DNA of 64,000 nucleotides from Streptomyces sp. R33 (GTDB lineage Bacteria > Actinomycetota > Actinomycetes > Streptomycetales > Streptomycetaceae), in assembly GCF_041200175.1 (NCBI RefSeq), contig NZ_CP165727.1, positions 6,885,501-6,949,500 of the forward strand, written 5' to 3'. Position 1 is the first letter of the stretch, and each line of letters starts with the position of its first letter. This document shows, in pieces, positions 50,483-59,244 of this stretch. A program made the position numbers and the translations under genes. The notes below the pieces were generated by a model. It was not told the DNA's origin and did not search any database. It saw only the letters and a list, made by a program, of their open reading frames with translations.

Positions 50483-51777
50483 CCACCCTCAAGCCCGTGC
50501 CCGACATCGACGCCGTCCTCGAGACCGTCTTCCGGCTCGACCCCGTCGAGCAGGCCATCCGCGACATCGCGGCCGGCCGGCCGGTCGTCGTCGTCGACGA
50601 CGAGGACCGCGAGAACGAGGGCGACCTCGTCGTCGCCGCCGAGAAGGCCACCCCCGAGATCGTCGCGTTCATGATGAGCGAGTGCCGCGGCCTGATCTGC
50701 GCCCCCATGGAAGGCCCCGAGCTGGAGCGGCTCGAGCTGCCCCAGATGGTCCAGCACAACACCGAGTCGATGAGGACCGCCTTCACCGTCTCCGTCGACG
50801 CGAGCGCCGCCCACGGCGTCACCACCGGCATCTCGGCCGCCGACCGCTCCACCACCCTGCGGATGCTCGCCGACGGGGTCTCCGAGCCCTCCGACTTCGT
50901 GCGCCCCGGCCACGTGTTCCCGCTGCGCGCCAAGCCCGGCGGCGTCCTGGTCCGCAACGGCCACACCGAGGCCGCCGTCGACCTCGCCCGCCTCGCGGGC
51001 CTGCGCCCCGTCGGCGCGATCGTGGAGATCGCCGGCGAGGACGGCGTCATGCTGCGCCTGCCCGAGCTGATCCCCTTCGCCCGCAAGCACGGCCTGACGA
51101 TCATCTCCATCGAGGACCTGATCGCCTACCGCCGCTCCGCCGAGCCCACCGTGCGCCGCGAGGCCACGGTCGCCCTGCCGACCGCCCACGGCGACTTCAC
51201 GGCGTACGGCTACCGCTCCACCGCCGACGGAGTCGAGCACGTCGCCCTCGTCCACGGCGACATCGGCGACGGCCAGGACATCGTGGTCCGCGTCCACTCC
51301 GAGTGCCTGACCGGCGACATCTTCCACTCGCTGCGCTGCGACTGCGGCCCCCAGCTGCATGCCTCCATGGCCCGCATCAAGGACGAGGGCCGCGGCGTGG
51401 TCGTCTACCTGCGCGGCCACGAGGGCCGCGGCATCGGACTGGTGTCCAAGCTGCGCGCGTACGAACTCCAGGAGCGCGGCCGCGACACCCTGGACGCCAA
51501 CCTGGAGCTCGGCCTGCCGGCCGACGCCCGCGACTACGCCGCCGGCGCGCAGATCCTCGCCGACCTCGGCGTCAAGAGCGTCCGGCTGCTGACCAACAAC
51601 CCCGACAAGTCCGCCGCCCTCGTCCGGCACGGCATCGCGGTCAACGACCGGGTGGCCATGCCGATGGAGGCGGGCGAGCACAATCTGCGGTACCTGCGCA
51701 CCAAGCGGGACCGGATGGGCCACGACCTGCCCTGGCTGGAGCAGGCCGCGACCACCTCCGCCTGCGGCAACCAGTAA
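50479..51777 (+). CDS. ribBA: Bifunctional DHBP synthase / GTP cyclohydrolase II RibBA
   Basis: A 432-residue fusion. The N-terminal 3,4-dihydroxy-2-butanone-4-phosphate synthase domain has the acidic motif DDEDRENEGDLVVAAE. The C-terminal GTP cyclohydrolase II has the Zn-binding ECLTGDIFHSLRCDCG cysteines and the catalytic RGHEGRGIGL. It supplies both precursors of the pathway. The ATG overlaps the ribM stop. The gap to ribH (55 bases) contains short ACCACGAA repeats without evident function. Confidence 0.95.
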   Translation: MTTLKPVPDIDAVLETVFRLDPVEQAIRDIAAGRPVVVVDDEDRENEGDLVVAAEKATPEIVAFMMSECRGLICAPMEGPELERLELPQMVQHNTESMRTAFTVSVDASAAHGVTTGISAADRSTTLRMLADGVSEPSDFVRPGHVFPLRAKPGGVLVRNGHTEAAVDLARLAGLRPVGAIVEIAGEDGVMLRLPELIPFARKHGLTIISIEDLIAYRRSAEPTVRREATVALPTAHGDFTAYGYRSTADGVEHVALVHGDIGDGQDIVVRVHSECLTGDIFHSLRCDCGPQLHASMARIKDEGRGVVVYLRGHEGRGIGLVSKLRAYELQERGRDTLDANLELGLPADARDYAAGAQILADLGVKSVRLLTNNPDKSAALVRHGIAVNDRVAMPMEAGEHNLRYLRTKRDRMGHDLPWLEQAATTSACGNQ

Positions 51778-51832
51778 GTACGAACCACCACCCGTCAAGC
51801 ACCACGAACCACGAAGCACGAGGAGCACAGCT

Positions 51833-52318
51833 GTGAGCGGCAAGGGCGCACCCGAACTGAGTGTCAGGAACTGCGGAGACCTCCGGGTCGCGGTCATCGC
51901 GGCCCAGTGGCACGAGAAGGTGATGGACGGGCTCGTCGACGGCGCCCTGCGGGCCCTGCACGAGCTGGGGATCGACGAGCCCACCCTGCTCCGCGTCCCG
52001 GGCAGCTTCGAGCTCCCGGTCGTGGCGAAGGTACTCGCCGGTCGCGGTTACGATGCCATCGTCGCCCTCGGAGTCGTCATCCGCGGCGGCACCCCGCACT
52101 TCGACTACGTCTGCCAGGGCGTCACCCAAGGCCTGGTACAGGTGTCGATCGACACCGGAGTCCCCGTCGGCTTCGGTGTTCTGACGTGCGACAACGACGA
52201 GCAGGCGCTGGACCGTGCCGGGCTCGAGGGGTCGAACGAGGACAAGGGGCACGAAGCGGTCATCGCCGCCGTCTCCACCGCTGCGACCCTGCGGTCCGTC
52301 AGCGAACCCTGGCGCTGA
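51833..52318 (+). CDS. ribH: 6,7-dimethyl-8-ribityllumazine synthase RibH
   Basis: A 161-residue lumazine synthase with substrate-binding segments PGSFELPVVAKVL and GVVIRGGTPHFDYVCQGVTQ (catalytic His) and the C-terminal NDEQALDRAG loop. It condenses the RibD/phosphatase product with the RibB product and assembles as a pentamer or icosahedron. The GTG start follows an AGGAG. It is the last rib gene; hisE begins 35 bases later and may be co-transcribed. Confidence 0.95.
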   Translation: MSGKGAPELSVRNCGDLRVAVIAAQWHEKVMDGLVDGALRALHELGIDEPTLLRVPGSFELPVVAKVLAGRGYDAIVALGVVIRGGTPHFDYVCQGVTQGLVQVSIDTGVPVGFGVLTCDNDEQALDRAGLEGSNEDKGHEAVIAAVSTAATLRSVSEPWR

Positions 52319-52353
52319 GTGGCGGCGGGGGAGCCCGTATTCTGAGGACCATC

Positions 52354-52635
52354 ATGGCGAACACACCCTCCAAGAGCTTCGAAGAGCTCTTCACCGAGCT
52401 CCAGCTCAAGGCCGCCGACGGCGACCCCAGCACCTCCCGCACCGCCGAGCTCGTCGGCAAGGGCGTCCATGCCATCGGCAAGAAGGTCGTCGAGGAGGCC
52501 GCCGAGGTCTGGATGGCCGCCGAGTACGAGAGCAAGGAAGCCGCCGCCGAGGAGATCTCCCAGCTGCTGTACCACGTCCAGGTGATGATGGTCGCCCGCG
52601 GGATCTCCCTCGACGACGTCTACGCGCACCTCTAG
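52354..52635 (+). CDS. hisE: Phosphoribosyl-ATP diphosphatase HisE
   Basis: A 93-residue monofunctional HisE with the MazG-like acidic helices KVVEEAAEVWMAAEYE and EISQLLYHVQVMMVA, which coordinate Mg2+. It catalyses step two of histidine synthesis. In actinobacteria hisE and hisG are commonly adjacent and apart from the main his operon, as here. Start ATG 52354 is preceded by TGAGGA. Confidence 0.93.
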   Translation: MANTPSKSFEELFTELQLKAADGDPSTSRTAELVGKGVHAIGKKVVEEAAEVWMAAEYESKEAAAEEISQLLYHVQVMMVARGISLDDVYAHL

Positions 52636-52709
52636 GCCGGAGCCCCTCCCGGGCCCCCGCCCGCCGCTTAGCCCACACCTTTCGCAATCCACGCACTGAA
52701 GGAAGCACC

Positions 52710-53558
52710 ATGCTGCGCATCGCCGTCCCCAACAAGGGTTCACTCTCCGGAGCGGCGTCGGCGATGCTCCATGAGGCCGGCTACCGCCAGCGCAAGGAGT
52801 CCAAGGAGCTCGTGGTCCTCGACCCCGAGAACGGGGTGGAGTTCTTCTACCTCCGCCCCAAGGACATCGCGATCTACGTCGCCTCGGGCAAGCTGGACAT
52901 CGGCATCACCGGCCGTGACCTGCTGCTCGACTCCGGCGCCAGCGCGGAGGAGATCCTCCCGCTGAACTTCGGCCGCTCCACCTTCCGCTACGCCACCAAG
53001 CCCGGCACGGCGAAGGGCCCCGAGGACTTCCACGGGATGACGATCGCCACCTCGTACGAGGGAATCGTCGCCAAGCACCTCGCCGAGCAGGGCATCGACG
53101 CCTCGGTCGTGCACCTCGACGGCGCGGTCGAGACCGCCATCCAGCTCGGCGTCGCCCAGGTCATCGCGGACGTCGTCGAGACCGGCACCAGCCTGCGCAA
53201 CGCCGGCCTCGAGGTCATCGGCGAGCCGATCCTCACCTCCGAGGCCGTGGTCATCCGCGGCAACGGCGCCGACGCCGACAACGCGCAGGCCCAGCAGTTC
53301 CTGCGCCGCCTCCAGGGCGTCCTGGTGGCCCGCAGCTACGTGATGATGGACTACGACTGCCGCGCCGAGCACCTCGAGCGCGCGGTCGCCCTCACCCCGG
53401 GGCTGGAGTCGCCGACCGTCTCCCCGCTGCACAACGAGGGCTGGGTCGCCGTCCGCGCGATGGTCCCGGCCAAGGACGCGCAGCGGATCATGGACGACCT
53501 GTACGAGCTCGGCGCGCGTGCGATCCTCACCACCTCGATCCACGCCTGCCGTCTCTGA
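52710..53558 (+). CDS. hisG: ATP phosphoribosyltransferase HisG (long form)
   Basis: A 282-residue long-form HisG with periplasmic-binding-protein-like catalytic lobes (MLRIAVPNKGSLSGAASAML, GITGRDLLLDSG, DVVETGTSLRNAGLEV) and the C-terminal regulatory ACT-like domain needed for histidine feedback (from about residue 210). It catalyses the first, committed step of histidine synthesis. GAAGGAAG precedes the ATG. It lies 74 bases after hisE. Confidence 0.95.
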   Translation: MLRIAVPNKGSLSGAASAMLHEAGYRQRKESKELVVLDPENGVEFFYLRPKDIAIYVASGKLDIGITGRDLLLDSGASAEEILPLNFGRSTFRYATKPGTAKGPEDFHGMTIATSYEGIVAKHLAEQGIDASVVHLDGAVETAIQLGVAQVIADVVETGTSLRNAGLEVIGEPILTSEAVVIRGNGADADNAQAQQFLRRLQGVLVARSYVMMDYDCRAEHLERAVALTPGLESPTVSPLHNEGWVAVRAMVPAKDAQRIMDDLYELGARAILTTSIHACRL

Positions 53559-53600
53559 CCCCTACGTCCTACGCCCCCTGCAGAAGGCATCACCAGCATC

Positions 53601-54065
53601 ATGGCCGAGTCCGCCGCCCAGCCCGCACCGCCCGCCCTGCCGGTCACCTTCCGGCCGACCCGTACCCGGGCCGTCCTGCTGGGCGTCGGGCTCGCCATGT
53701 TCGCCACCATCACGGCGATCGCCCTCCTGCTGGAGAACCTCGGGCCGGGGGAGCGGATGAGCTTCATCTTCACCGCCGTCCTGCTGACCTCCGTACTCGT
53801 CCTGCTCAGCCGCCCCAAGGTGGTCGCGGACGAGGGGGGCGTCACCGTCGTCAACCTGACCAGCACGCGCCGCCTGGAGTGGGCGCAGATCCTGCGCGTG
53901 AACCTGCGCCCGGGCGACCCGTGGGTGTTCCTGGACCTCAGCGACGGCACGAGCCTGCCCGCCCTCGGCATCCAGCCCGGAGTGGCCAGGCAGCAGGCGA
54001 TCGGCGACGCCCGCGCCCTGCGCGCACTCGCCGAGGCCCGGGGCACCGGACCGCACGACCGCTGA
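53601..54065 (+). CDS. PH-domain-containing membrane protein
   Basis: A 154-residue protein with two N-terminal hydrophobic helices (about residues 25-70: VLLGVGLAMFATITAIALLL and SFIFTAVLLTSVLVLL) and a bacterial PH-like domain (VVADEGGVTVVNLTSTRRLE through WVFLDLSDGTSLPALGIQPG). The family is conserved next to hisG in streptomycetes to my recollection. Its role is unknown. A hairpin terminator follows at 54134. Confidence 0.82.
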   Translation: MAESAAQPAPPALPVTFRPTRTRAVLLGVGLAMFATITAIALLLENLGPGERMSFIFTAVLLTSVLVLLSRPKVVADEGGVTVVNLTSTRRLEWAQILRVNLRPGDPWVFLDLSDGTSLPALGIQPGVARQQAIGDARALRALAEARGTGPHDR

Positions 54066-54133
54066 GCCGCGGCCGCGCGGACCTGGAACGGATGTCGAAC
54101 ATCCATCGAACGGCCCCTGAACGGGCCTTGAGC

Positions 54134-54158
54134 GGCTCCCGTACGAAGTACCGGAGCC
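54134..54158 (+). terminator. Hairpin after the PH-domain gene
   Basis: GGCTCC-C-GTAC-GAA-GTAC-C-GGAGCC folds into a 10-bp stem with one C-C mismatch and a GAA loop. Two weaker hairpins (GATGT/ACATC; GGCCC/GGGCC) precede it. Confidence 0.6.
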
Positions 54159-54179
54159 ACACCCGACCGCTGCGTCCCA

Positions 54180-54207
54180 TTGCGGCGGCGATCTCAGTGA
54201 CTACCCT
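54180..54207 (+). promoter_or_regulatory. Candidate promoter of the CNNM gene pair
   Basis: TTGCGG (54180-54185), 16 bases, TACCCT (54202-54207) fits the streptomycete vegetative TTGnnn-N16-TAnnnT pattern. It lies about 145 bases before the first gene of the pair. Confidence 0.35.
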
Positions 54208-54352
54208 GGTGGCGGGGCGCACCCGTGCGCCCTCCCACCGGCCCCCGGGACCCCGAGGTCCGGGGGAACCTGCGACTTGAGGAGTGACTCCCTCCAGCAA
54301 TGGACGGATCGTCCGGTAGTACCCGCGCCGCCCTCCCCACGGAGGCGGCGGC

Positions 54353-55813
54353 ATGACCATCCCGCTACTCCTGCTCGTGGCGGCATTCGCCCTGATCCTC
54401 GCCAACGGCTTCTTCGTGGCGGCCGAGTTCGGCCTCGTCACCGTGGAACGACCCGAGGCCGAACGCGCCGCAGCCGACGGCGACCGCCGTGCCCGCACGG
54501 TGGTCGAGGCCCTGCGGGAGCTGTCCTTCCAGCTCTCCGGCACCCAGCTCGGCATCACCATCACCTCCCTCGTGGTCGGCATGCTGGCCGAACCGGCCCT
54601 CGCCGGACTGCTGGCCGGGCCGCTCGCGGCGACCGGCCTGCCCGCGGGAGCCGTCTCCGGCATCGCCGTCTTCATCGGCATGCTGCTCGCCTCCGCCGTC
54701 CAGATGGTCGTCGGCGAGCTCGTCCCGAAGAACTGGGCGGTCTCCCGGCCGCTGCAGGTGGCCCGGTTCGTGGCCGGCCCGCAGCAGGTCTTCTCGAGGG
54801 CCTTCCGGCCGGTCATCGCAGGCCTCAACGCCGTCGCCAACCGCCTCGTGCGGGCGCTCGGCGTGGAACCCGCCGAGGAGATGGCCTCCGCCCGGACCCC
54901 CGGCGAACTGGTCTCCCTGGTCCGCCATTCGGCCCAGGCCGGCGCCCTCGAACAGGACACCGCCGACCTCTTCGTACGGACCCTCTCGCTGGGCGAGCTC
55001 ACGGCCCAGCACGTCATGACCCCCCGGGTGAAGGTCAGCGCCCTCCAGCACACGGCCACCGCGGCCGACGTGCTCAACCTGACGCGCGCCACCGGGCTGT
55101 CCCGGTTCCCGGTCTACCGGGAGCGCATCGACGAGGTCACCGGTGTCGTCCACCTCAAGGACGCCCTCGCCGTGCCCGAGTCCGAGCGCGCCCGCACCAC
55201 CGTCAGCCGGATCTGCGTCGCCCCGCTGCTGGTGCCCGGCTCGCTGCCGGTGCAGCCGCTGCTGGAGCGGCTGCGCAGCGAGCAGCCGATGGCCGTGGTC
55301 GTCGACGAGTACGGCGGCACCGCCGGGGTCGTCACCCTGGAGGACATCGTGGAGGAGCTCGTCGGCGAGGTCCGCGACGAGCACGACCTCGCCGAGGACG
55401 AGGGCCCCGAACTGGCCGCCGTGCCCGCCGAGGACGGCCGCCCCTCCTGGGAGGCCGACGGCAGCTGCCGGGTGCAGACCCTGCGCCGGATAGGCCTGGA
55501 GGTGCCCGAAGGCCCGTACGAGACCGTCGCCGGTCTCGTCGCCGACCTGCTCGGGCGGATCCCCGCCCCCGGGGACCGCGCCGAACTGCCCGGCTGGAGG
55601 CTGTCCGTCCGCCAGGTCGGCCGCAACCGCGCCGAACGCGTCCGGCTGGTCCGGCTGGGTACCGTCCCCGCCTCCGCCCACGGGACCGGCCCCGAGGCCG
55701 CCCGCGCCACCGTCCGGATCGACGCCGCAGGCGTACGCACCGGGCCCGGCCGGCAGGCCTCCCCGGACGTCCGGTCGCCGCAGCCGGCCCAGCTGGAAGG
55801 CGCCGGCCGATGA
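54353..55813 (+). CDS. CNNM/CorC (hemolysin) family membrane protein, full length
   Basis: A 486-residue protein with the DUF21/CNNM transmembrane domain (LILANGFFVAAEFGLVTVER at the start, ELVPKNWAVS later), a CBS pair (HVMTPRVKVSALQ; GVVTLEDIVEELVGEVRDEH) and a C-terminal CorC_HlyC domain. Homologues are implicated in Mg2+ efflux or homeostasis; the hemolysin name is historical. A Pro/Ala-rich tail of some 40 residues is extra. It shares ATGA with the following paralogue. Confidence 0.9.
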   Translation: MTIPLLLLVAAFALILANGFFVAAEFGLVTVERPEAERAAADGDRRARTVVEALRELSFQLSGTQLGITITSLVVGMLAEPALAGLLAGPLAATGLPAGAVSGIAVFIGMLLASAVQMVVGELVPKNWAVSRPLQVARFVAGPQQVFSRAFRPVIAGLNAVANRLVRALGVEPAEEMASARTPGELVSLVRHSAQAGALEQDTADLFVRTLSLGELTAQHVMTPRVKVSALQHTATAADVLNLTRATGLSRFPVYRERIDEVTGVVHLKDALAVPESERARTTVSRICVAPLLVPGSLPVQPLLERLRSEQPMAVVVDEYGGTAGVVTLEDIVEELVGEVRDEHDLAEDEGPELAAVPAEDGRPSWEADGSCRVQTLRRIGLEVPEGPYETVAGLVADLLGRIPAPGDRAELPGWRLSVRQVGRNRAERVRLVRLGTVPASAHGTGPEAARATVRIDAAGVRTGPGRQASPDVRSPQPAQLEGAGR

Positions 55814-56883
55814 ATGCCCTCCAACTGCTCTTCGCCCTGCTCCTGGTCCTGGCCAACGGTTTCTTCGTCGGCGCCGAGTTCGCGCTCGTCTCCGTACGGC
55901 GCAGCCAGATCGAGCCGCTGGCCAAGGAGTCCAAGCGGGCCCGCCAGGTGCTCCACGGCCTGGAGAACCTGCCGCGGATGATGGCCGCGGCCCAGTTCGG
56001 CATCACCGTCTGCTCCCTGACCCTCGGCGCGGTCGCCGAGCCGACGATGGCCCGCCTGCTGGAGCCGCTCTTCCACGCGGCGCACGTCCCGCAGGGCGTG
56101 ATCCACCCGCTCGGCTACGCGGTGGCGCTCGCCGCCGTCGTCTTCCTGCACCTGGTCATCGGCGAGATGGTGCCGAAGAACCTCGCCATGGCCGCGCCCG
56201 AGAAGACCGCCCTCTGGTTCAGCCCGGGCCTGGTGGCGTTCGCCCGGCTGTGCGGCCCCGTCACCACCGCGCTTGGCTCCTGCGCGCACCTGGTGCTGCG
56301 CCTCTTCAAGGTGGAGCCCAAGGACGAGGTCGAGGCCGTCTACACCAGCGCCCAGCTCGGCCGGCTCGTCGAGGACTCCCGGCAGGCCGGGCTCCTGGAG
56401 CCGGGCGAGCAGGAGCGCCTGGAGGATGCCCTGGAGCTGGGCAGCCGCCCGGTCACCGACGTCCTGCTCTCCCGGGAGCGGCTCGTCACGGTCGGCCCCT
56501 CGGCGACCCCGCGGCAGATCGAGCAGCTGACGGTCCGCACCGGCTACTCCCGCTTCCCCGTCCGCTCCGAGAACGGCGCCTTCATGGGCTACCTGCACGT
56601 CAAGGACGTGCTGGACGTCGAGGACCGGGAGCGGGCCGTACCCCAGCGGGTCTGGCGCCGCATGCCCACCCTGTCCGCCACCCTCCCGCTGGACGACGCG
56701 CTCAGCGTCATGCGCCGGGACGCCACCCATCTGGCCCAGGTCGCCGACCCGGCCGGGCGGGTGCTGGGCCTCGTCGCCCTGGAGGACGTACTGGAGATGC
56801 TCGTCGGCGAGGTGCGCGACCCCGCGCACCGCATCCCGGCCCGCCGGACCGGCCCCCGCGCGACCAGCACCGCCGGAGTGTGA
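55810..56883 (+). CDS. CNNM-type membrane protein lacking the CorC domain
   Basis: A 357-residue paralogue of the preceding protein, with CNNM helices (LLLVLANGFFVGAEFALVSV, GEMVPKNLAMA) and a CBS pair (GYSRFPVRSENGAFMGYLH, GLVALEDVLEMLVGEVRDP). It ends immediately after the CBS pair, without a CorC_HlyC domain. Translational coupling and complementary domain content suggest a heteromeric transporter. Confidence 0.9.
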   Translation: MNALQLLFALLLVLANGFFVGAEFALVSVRRSQIEPLAKESKRARQVLHGLENLPRMMAAAQFGITVCSLTLGAVAEPTMARLLEPLFHAAHVPQGVIHPLGYAVALAAVVFLHLVIGEMVPKNLAMAAPEKTALWFSPGLVAFARLCGPVTTALGSCAHLVLRLFKVEPKDEVEAVYTSAQLGRLVEDSRQAGLLEPGEQERLEDALELGSRPVTDVLLSRERLVTVGPSATPRQIEQLTVRTGYSRFPVRSENGAFMGYLHVKDVLDVEDRERAVPQRVWRRMPTLSATLPLDDALSVMRRDATHLAQVADPAGRVLGLVALEDVLEMLVGEVRDPAHRIPARRTGPRATSTAGV

Positions 56884-56919
56884 GGCACGGGGTGCCGGGG
56901 CTCCGGCCCCGGCACTCCG

Positions 56920-58866
56920 CTACAGCGGCGGCGGCTCCGGGCGGTCGCGGTCCTGCGGGCCCCGGCCCGACAGGACCTCCCCGTACGCCTGCATCAGGTC
57001 GGGCAGCCGCAGCGTCGACAGGTCGTCACGGGAGGGCTCGCCGGGGAACCCCGCCAGCCGCAGATCCCGGTACGCGCAGCTCTTCTCGTACAGGGTGCGC
57101 AGGAAGCGGCCGTTGCCCAGCTCGTCGATCCAGCCCTGCTCCACCACGTGCCCGCTGATGCTGCGCAGCTCGTCCAGGGCCTCCTCGTCCCAGCAGTCCC
57201 CGTTCGCGTCCGCCAGCACCCCGCCGATCGCGGTCAGTTCCAGCGGGCGGTAGCTGGGGAAGTCGACCCGGGTGGTGAACCGCGAGGACAGCCCCGGATT
57301 GGCTGCCAGCAGCCGGTCCATCCCCGCGGGGTAGCCGGCCAGGATCACCACCAGGTGGTCCCGGTTGTCCTCGGCCCGCTTCAGCAGCACCTGCAGGGCC
57401 TCGTCGCCGTACGCGTCGCCCTTGGTGTAGCCGGTGTTGGAGAGGCTGTACGCCTCGTCCACGAACAGCACCCCGCCGATCGCGGAATCGATCAGCTCAT
57501 TGGCCTTCACAGCGGTCTGCCCGAGGAACTCTCCCACCAGATCGGCCCGTTGGGCCTCCACCAGATGGTCTCCGCCCAGCAGCCCGAGCGCGTAGAAGAC
57601 CCGGCCCAGGATCCGCGCCACGGTCGTCTTGCCCGTGCCCGACGGCCCGGAGAACACGAAGTGCCGCTTCGGGGGCTGCACCGGCAGGCCCTGCCCGGCC
57701 CGCAGCCGGGCCATGTGCAGCTGCGCCGAGAGCGCCTTCACCTGCCGCTTCACCGGCTCCAGGCCCACCATCCGCTCCAGCTCCGCCAGCGCCTCGGCGA
57801 GCAGCGCCGGATCGGACGGGCCCGCCGGCAGGCCTCCGGGCGCGCTCTGCGGCGGAACCGCCACCTTGCGGCGCACGCCCTCCGCCCGGCCCGTGCCCGT
57901 ACCCGGAGCCCCGAACCGCGGATCAGCCTCCGGCGCGATCAGCGGGTCCTGCTCCACCTGCCCGTCCGCCGCGATGTCCTGGACGGGGCCGCCGCCGAGG
58001 GCCACCGCCGCGAAATCCCCGCCGACCGGCGAGAGATCGTGCCCGGCGTAGCCCTCGTAGCCGGACGCGGCGTATCCGGCGTATCCGTCGGCCCCGTCGA
58101 CGTAGTCGCTGTCCTCGATCGCCGTCAGCCGGGCCGCCGTGTCCATGAACGCCGGGTCCACCCGGTGCACCGCCCGGTACAGCGGCAGCGCCGCCGCGCT
58201 GCGCCCGGTCCCCTCGTGCGCCCGTGCCAGCCAGTACCGCAGCTCCTTGCGCTGCGGCTGCTCGCTGCGGCACCGCATCAGCGCCGCCGACAGCATCGGC
58301 TCGGCCTGCCCGTACATCTCGAGGCGGACCCGGGCCATCCCGCCGAACAGGCCCGCCTCGATCCCCAGCAGCGGATCGTCCACCAGCGGCTCGGTGTGCC
58401 GCACCAGCTGTTCCCAGTCCTTGACCAGGTAGGCCCGGCAGGCGTGCAGGAACCGCACCTGCGCATCGGTGTCCACCGGCGGCAGTGCGGCCAGCGCCTG
58501 GTCCAGCTCGGGGACGTGCCGGCCGTCCAGCCAGTGCGAGGCGTGGGCCAGCAGGAGGTCGCGCCGGCTCTCCAGGACGGGCTGCACCCACCAGCCGAGC
58601 CAGTACCAGGAGTTCAGCGTCCGCCGGTGGCGGGCCCGCTGCTCGCCGAAGCGGTCGCGGTGGGCGTACATGCGCAATAAGGCGTTCGTGGTGTCCACCC
58701 GGAGCGCGTGCAGGCCCAGCCATGCGTCGGCCATCGAGGGATCCAGCCGTACGGCCGCCCGGAACTCCTCCTCGGCCTGCGGATAGGCGCCCATCGTGCA
58801 GGCGTCCACTCCGCGCAGCCAGGCGAGTTCGGCCGGGGCGTGCGTGCCCGGCGTGCCGAAATCCAT
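56920..58866 (-). CDS. CbxX/EccA-like AAA ATPase with TPR-type N-terminal domain (TTA codon)
   Basis: A 648-residue protein. About 280 residues of TPR-like helices are followed by a Gly/Tyr-rich linker (YVDGADGYAGYAASGYEGYA) and a CbxX/CfqX AAA module. Walker A is FSGPSGTGKTTVARILG, Walker B is GGVLFVDEAYSL and the arginine-bearing sensor region is GLSSRFTTRVDFP. The layout matches EccA of type VII secretion. No other ESX component or WXG100 gene is near. Leu63 is a TTA codon (58678-58680), suggesting bldA-dependent translation. ATG 58866 follows GGGGGATGTG. It may serve a distant ESX system or Rubisco-activase-like remodelling. Confidence 0.82.
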   Translation of the reverse strand: MDFGTPGTHAPAELAWLRGVDACTMGAYPQAEEEFRAAVRLDPSMADAWLGLHALRVDTTNALLRMYAHRDRFGEQRARHRRTLNSWYWLGWWVQPVLESRRDLLLAHASHWLDGRHVPELDQALAALPPVDTDAQVRFLHACRAYLVKDWEQLVRHTEPLVDDPLLGIEAGLFGGMARVRLEMYGQAEPMLSAALMRCRSEQPQRKELRYWLARAHEGTGRSAAALPLYRAVHRVDPAFMDTAARLTAIEDSDYVDGADGYAGYAASGYEGYAGHDLSPVGGDFAAVALGGGPVQDIAADGQVEQDPLIAPEADPRFGAPGTGTGRAEGVRRKVAVPPQSAPGGLPAGPSDPALLAEALAELERMVGLEPVKRQVKALSAQLHMARLRAGQGLPVQPPKRHFVFSGPSGTGKTTVARILGRVFYALGLLGGDHLVEAQRADLVGEFLGQTAVKANELIDSAIGGVLFVDEAYSLSNTGYTKGDAYGDEALQVLLKRAEDNRDHLVVILAGYPAGMDRLLAANPGLSSRFTTRVDFPSYRPLELTAIGGVLADANGDCWDEEALDELRSISGHVVEQGWIDELGNGRFLRTLYEKSCAYRDLRLAGFPGEPSRDDLSTLRLPDLMQAYGEVLSGRGPQDRDRPEPPPL

Positions 58867-59100
58867 CACATCCCCCACAAGCCTGCCCCCGTGGTGCACA
58901 GCAACCCCCGCGTCGCGCCCGCGAGTTGTCCACTGCGCCGATGAAATCAGGGATGCATCGTACCTGCGGCTACGCACCATACGTAGGGTGCTGCGGGCAC
59001 CGGTCGGCCGGGTTCCGGGGGCGCACAAAGTGACTCAGGGTGAAGATTTCGGGGAGGTCGGGCCCCTGCCGCGCCGGCTCCGAGCCGGGCGGGGGCAGAA

Positions 59101-59138
59101 CGAAGCCCCCGATCACGGGGGAACAATCGGGGGCTTCG
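59101..59138 (-). terminator. Hairpin terminator in the eccA-like / kinase-like gap
   Basis: A perfect 13-bp stem (CGAAGCCCCCGAT and its complement) encloses a 12-base loop. It lies beyond the stop of the kinase-like gene and upstream of the AAA ATPase gene. The remainder of this 378-base gap shows no supported gene or RNA. Confidence 0.7.
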
Positions 59139-59244
59139 CGTCCGCTGCGGCCTGGAAAGACCGCGCATTCAGAACGTAAGGCCGGTCCGGGGGCCAGGTC
59201 AAGCAGGTCGGTGCAGGCCCGCGCCGACGGTTTTCCGGAGCGGC

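Noticed and set aside
58867..59244. Possible tRNA or small RNA in the 378-base gap
   Set aside because: No T-loop or acceptor-stem pattern is present; only the 13-bp terminator hairpin stands out.
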